A stretch of 19,153 nt of DNA. Source: Lobulomyces angularis (Eukaryota > Chytridiomycota > Chytridiomycetes > Lobulomycetales > Lobulomycetaceae). Within the stretch, counting starts at the first letter, position 1, and each line of letters opens with the position of its first letter. The translations under genes and the position numbers were made by a program. The DNA is taken from assembly GCA_027604685.1 (NCBI GenBank), contig JADHYX010000415.1, positions 1-19,153 on the forward strand, given 5' to 3'. The notes under the pieces were generated by a model that did not search any database, was not told where the DNA came from, and saw only the letters and a program-made list of their open reading frames with translations. This document shows, in pieces, positions 19,082-19,153 of the stretch.

Positions 19082-19153
19082 TGTTTGGGCATTATCTTTC
19101 TGAACATGCTGTTTTTGCTAGGGAACAACTTAACTATAATGAAAAATGCCAAA

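Overview
The window is extremely AT-rich eukaryotic DNA with long A and T homopolymers. Its two conserved genes carry many short introns (44-109 bp, GT..AG). The PKA regulatory subunit has a fungal-type RRTSV pseudosubstrate. The last kilobase carries relics that look like a fungal mitochondrial linear plasmid. Together these point to the nuclear genome of an early-diverging, AT-rich fungus. An arbuscular mycorrhizal (Glomeromycotina-like) fungus is my best guess, but the sequence does not prove it.

Layout. 1-2040: gene-poor AT-rich DNA. 2041-3521 (-): broken copy 'A' of a leucine-rich-repeat (LRR) gene. 3553-5735: no convincing gene. 5876-6031 (-): orphan C-terminal tail 'D' of the same LRR family. 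6468-8089 (+): cAMP-dependent protein kinase regulatory subunit, 4 exons. 8343-10888 (+): CLPTM1-family multipass membrane protein, 12 exons. 11055-11357 (-): small acidic protein with a C-terminal hydrophobic anchor, convergent with CLPTM1. 11980-12318 (-): decayed LRR-like remnant of a second type. 12532-14430 (-): intact LRR gene 'B'. 14457-16124: non-coding gap. 16156-18054 (+): intact LRR gene 'C', head to head with B. 18231-19153: decayed, divergently oriented pieces resembling the RNA polymerase and, less surely, the DNA polymerase of mitochondrial linear plasmids.

The window has two characters. The centre (about 6.4-11.4 kb) is a conserved core with two housekeeping genes. Both flanks are accessory DNA dominated by one expanding LRR family. 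B and C are each exactly 632 residues and intronless. Each has an N-terminal cap, exactly 26 tandem repeats of 20 residues (60 bp) and a conserved C-terminal domain of about 70 residues. Copy A has the same plan with 19 repeats and four inactivating lesions; D keeps only the tail. The copies share DNA outside the reading frame: a 19-bp motif just upstream of the ATG and 80-150 bp downstream of the stop. They are therefore segmental duplicates that exchange and gain or lose whole repeat units. From memory, the repeat style and the tail resemble LRR proteins of giant DNA viruses, so acquisition from a virus followed by expansion in the host is a testable possibility. The LRR genes and the two core genes show no evident functional link.
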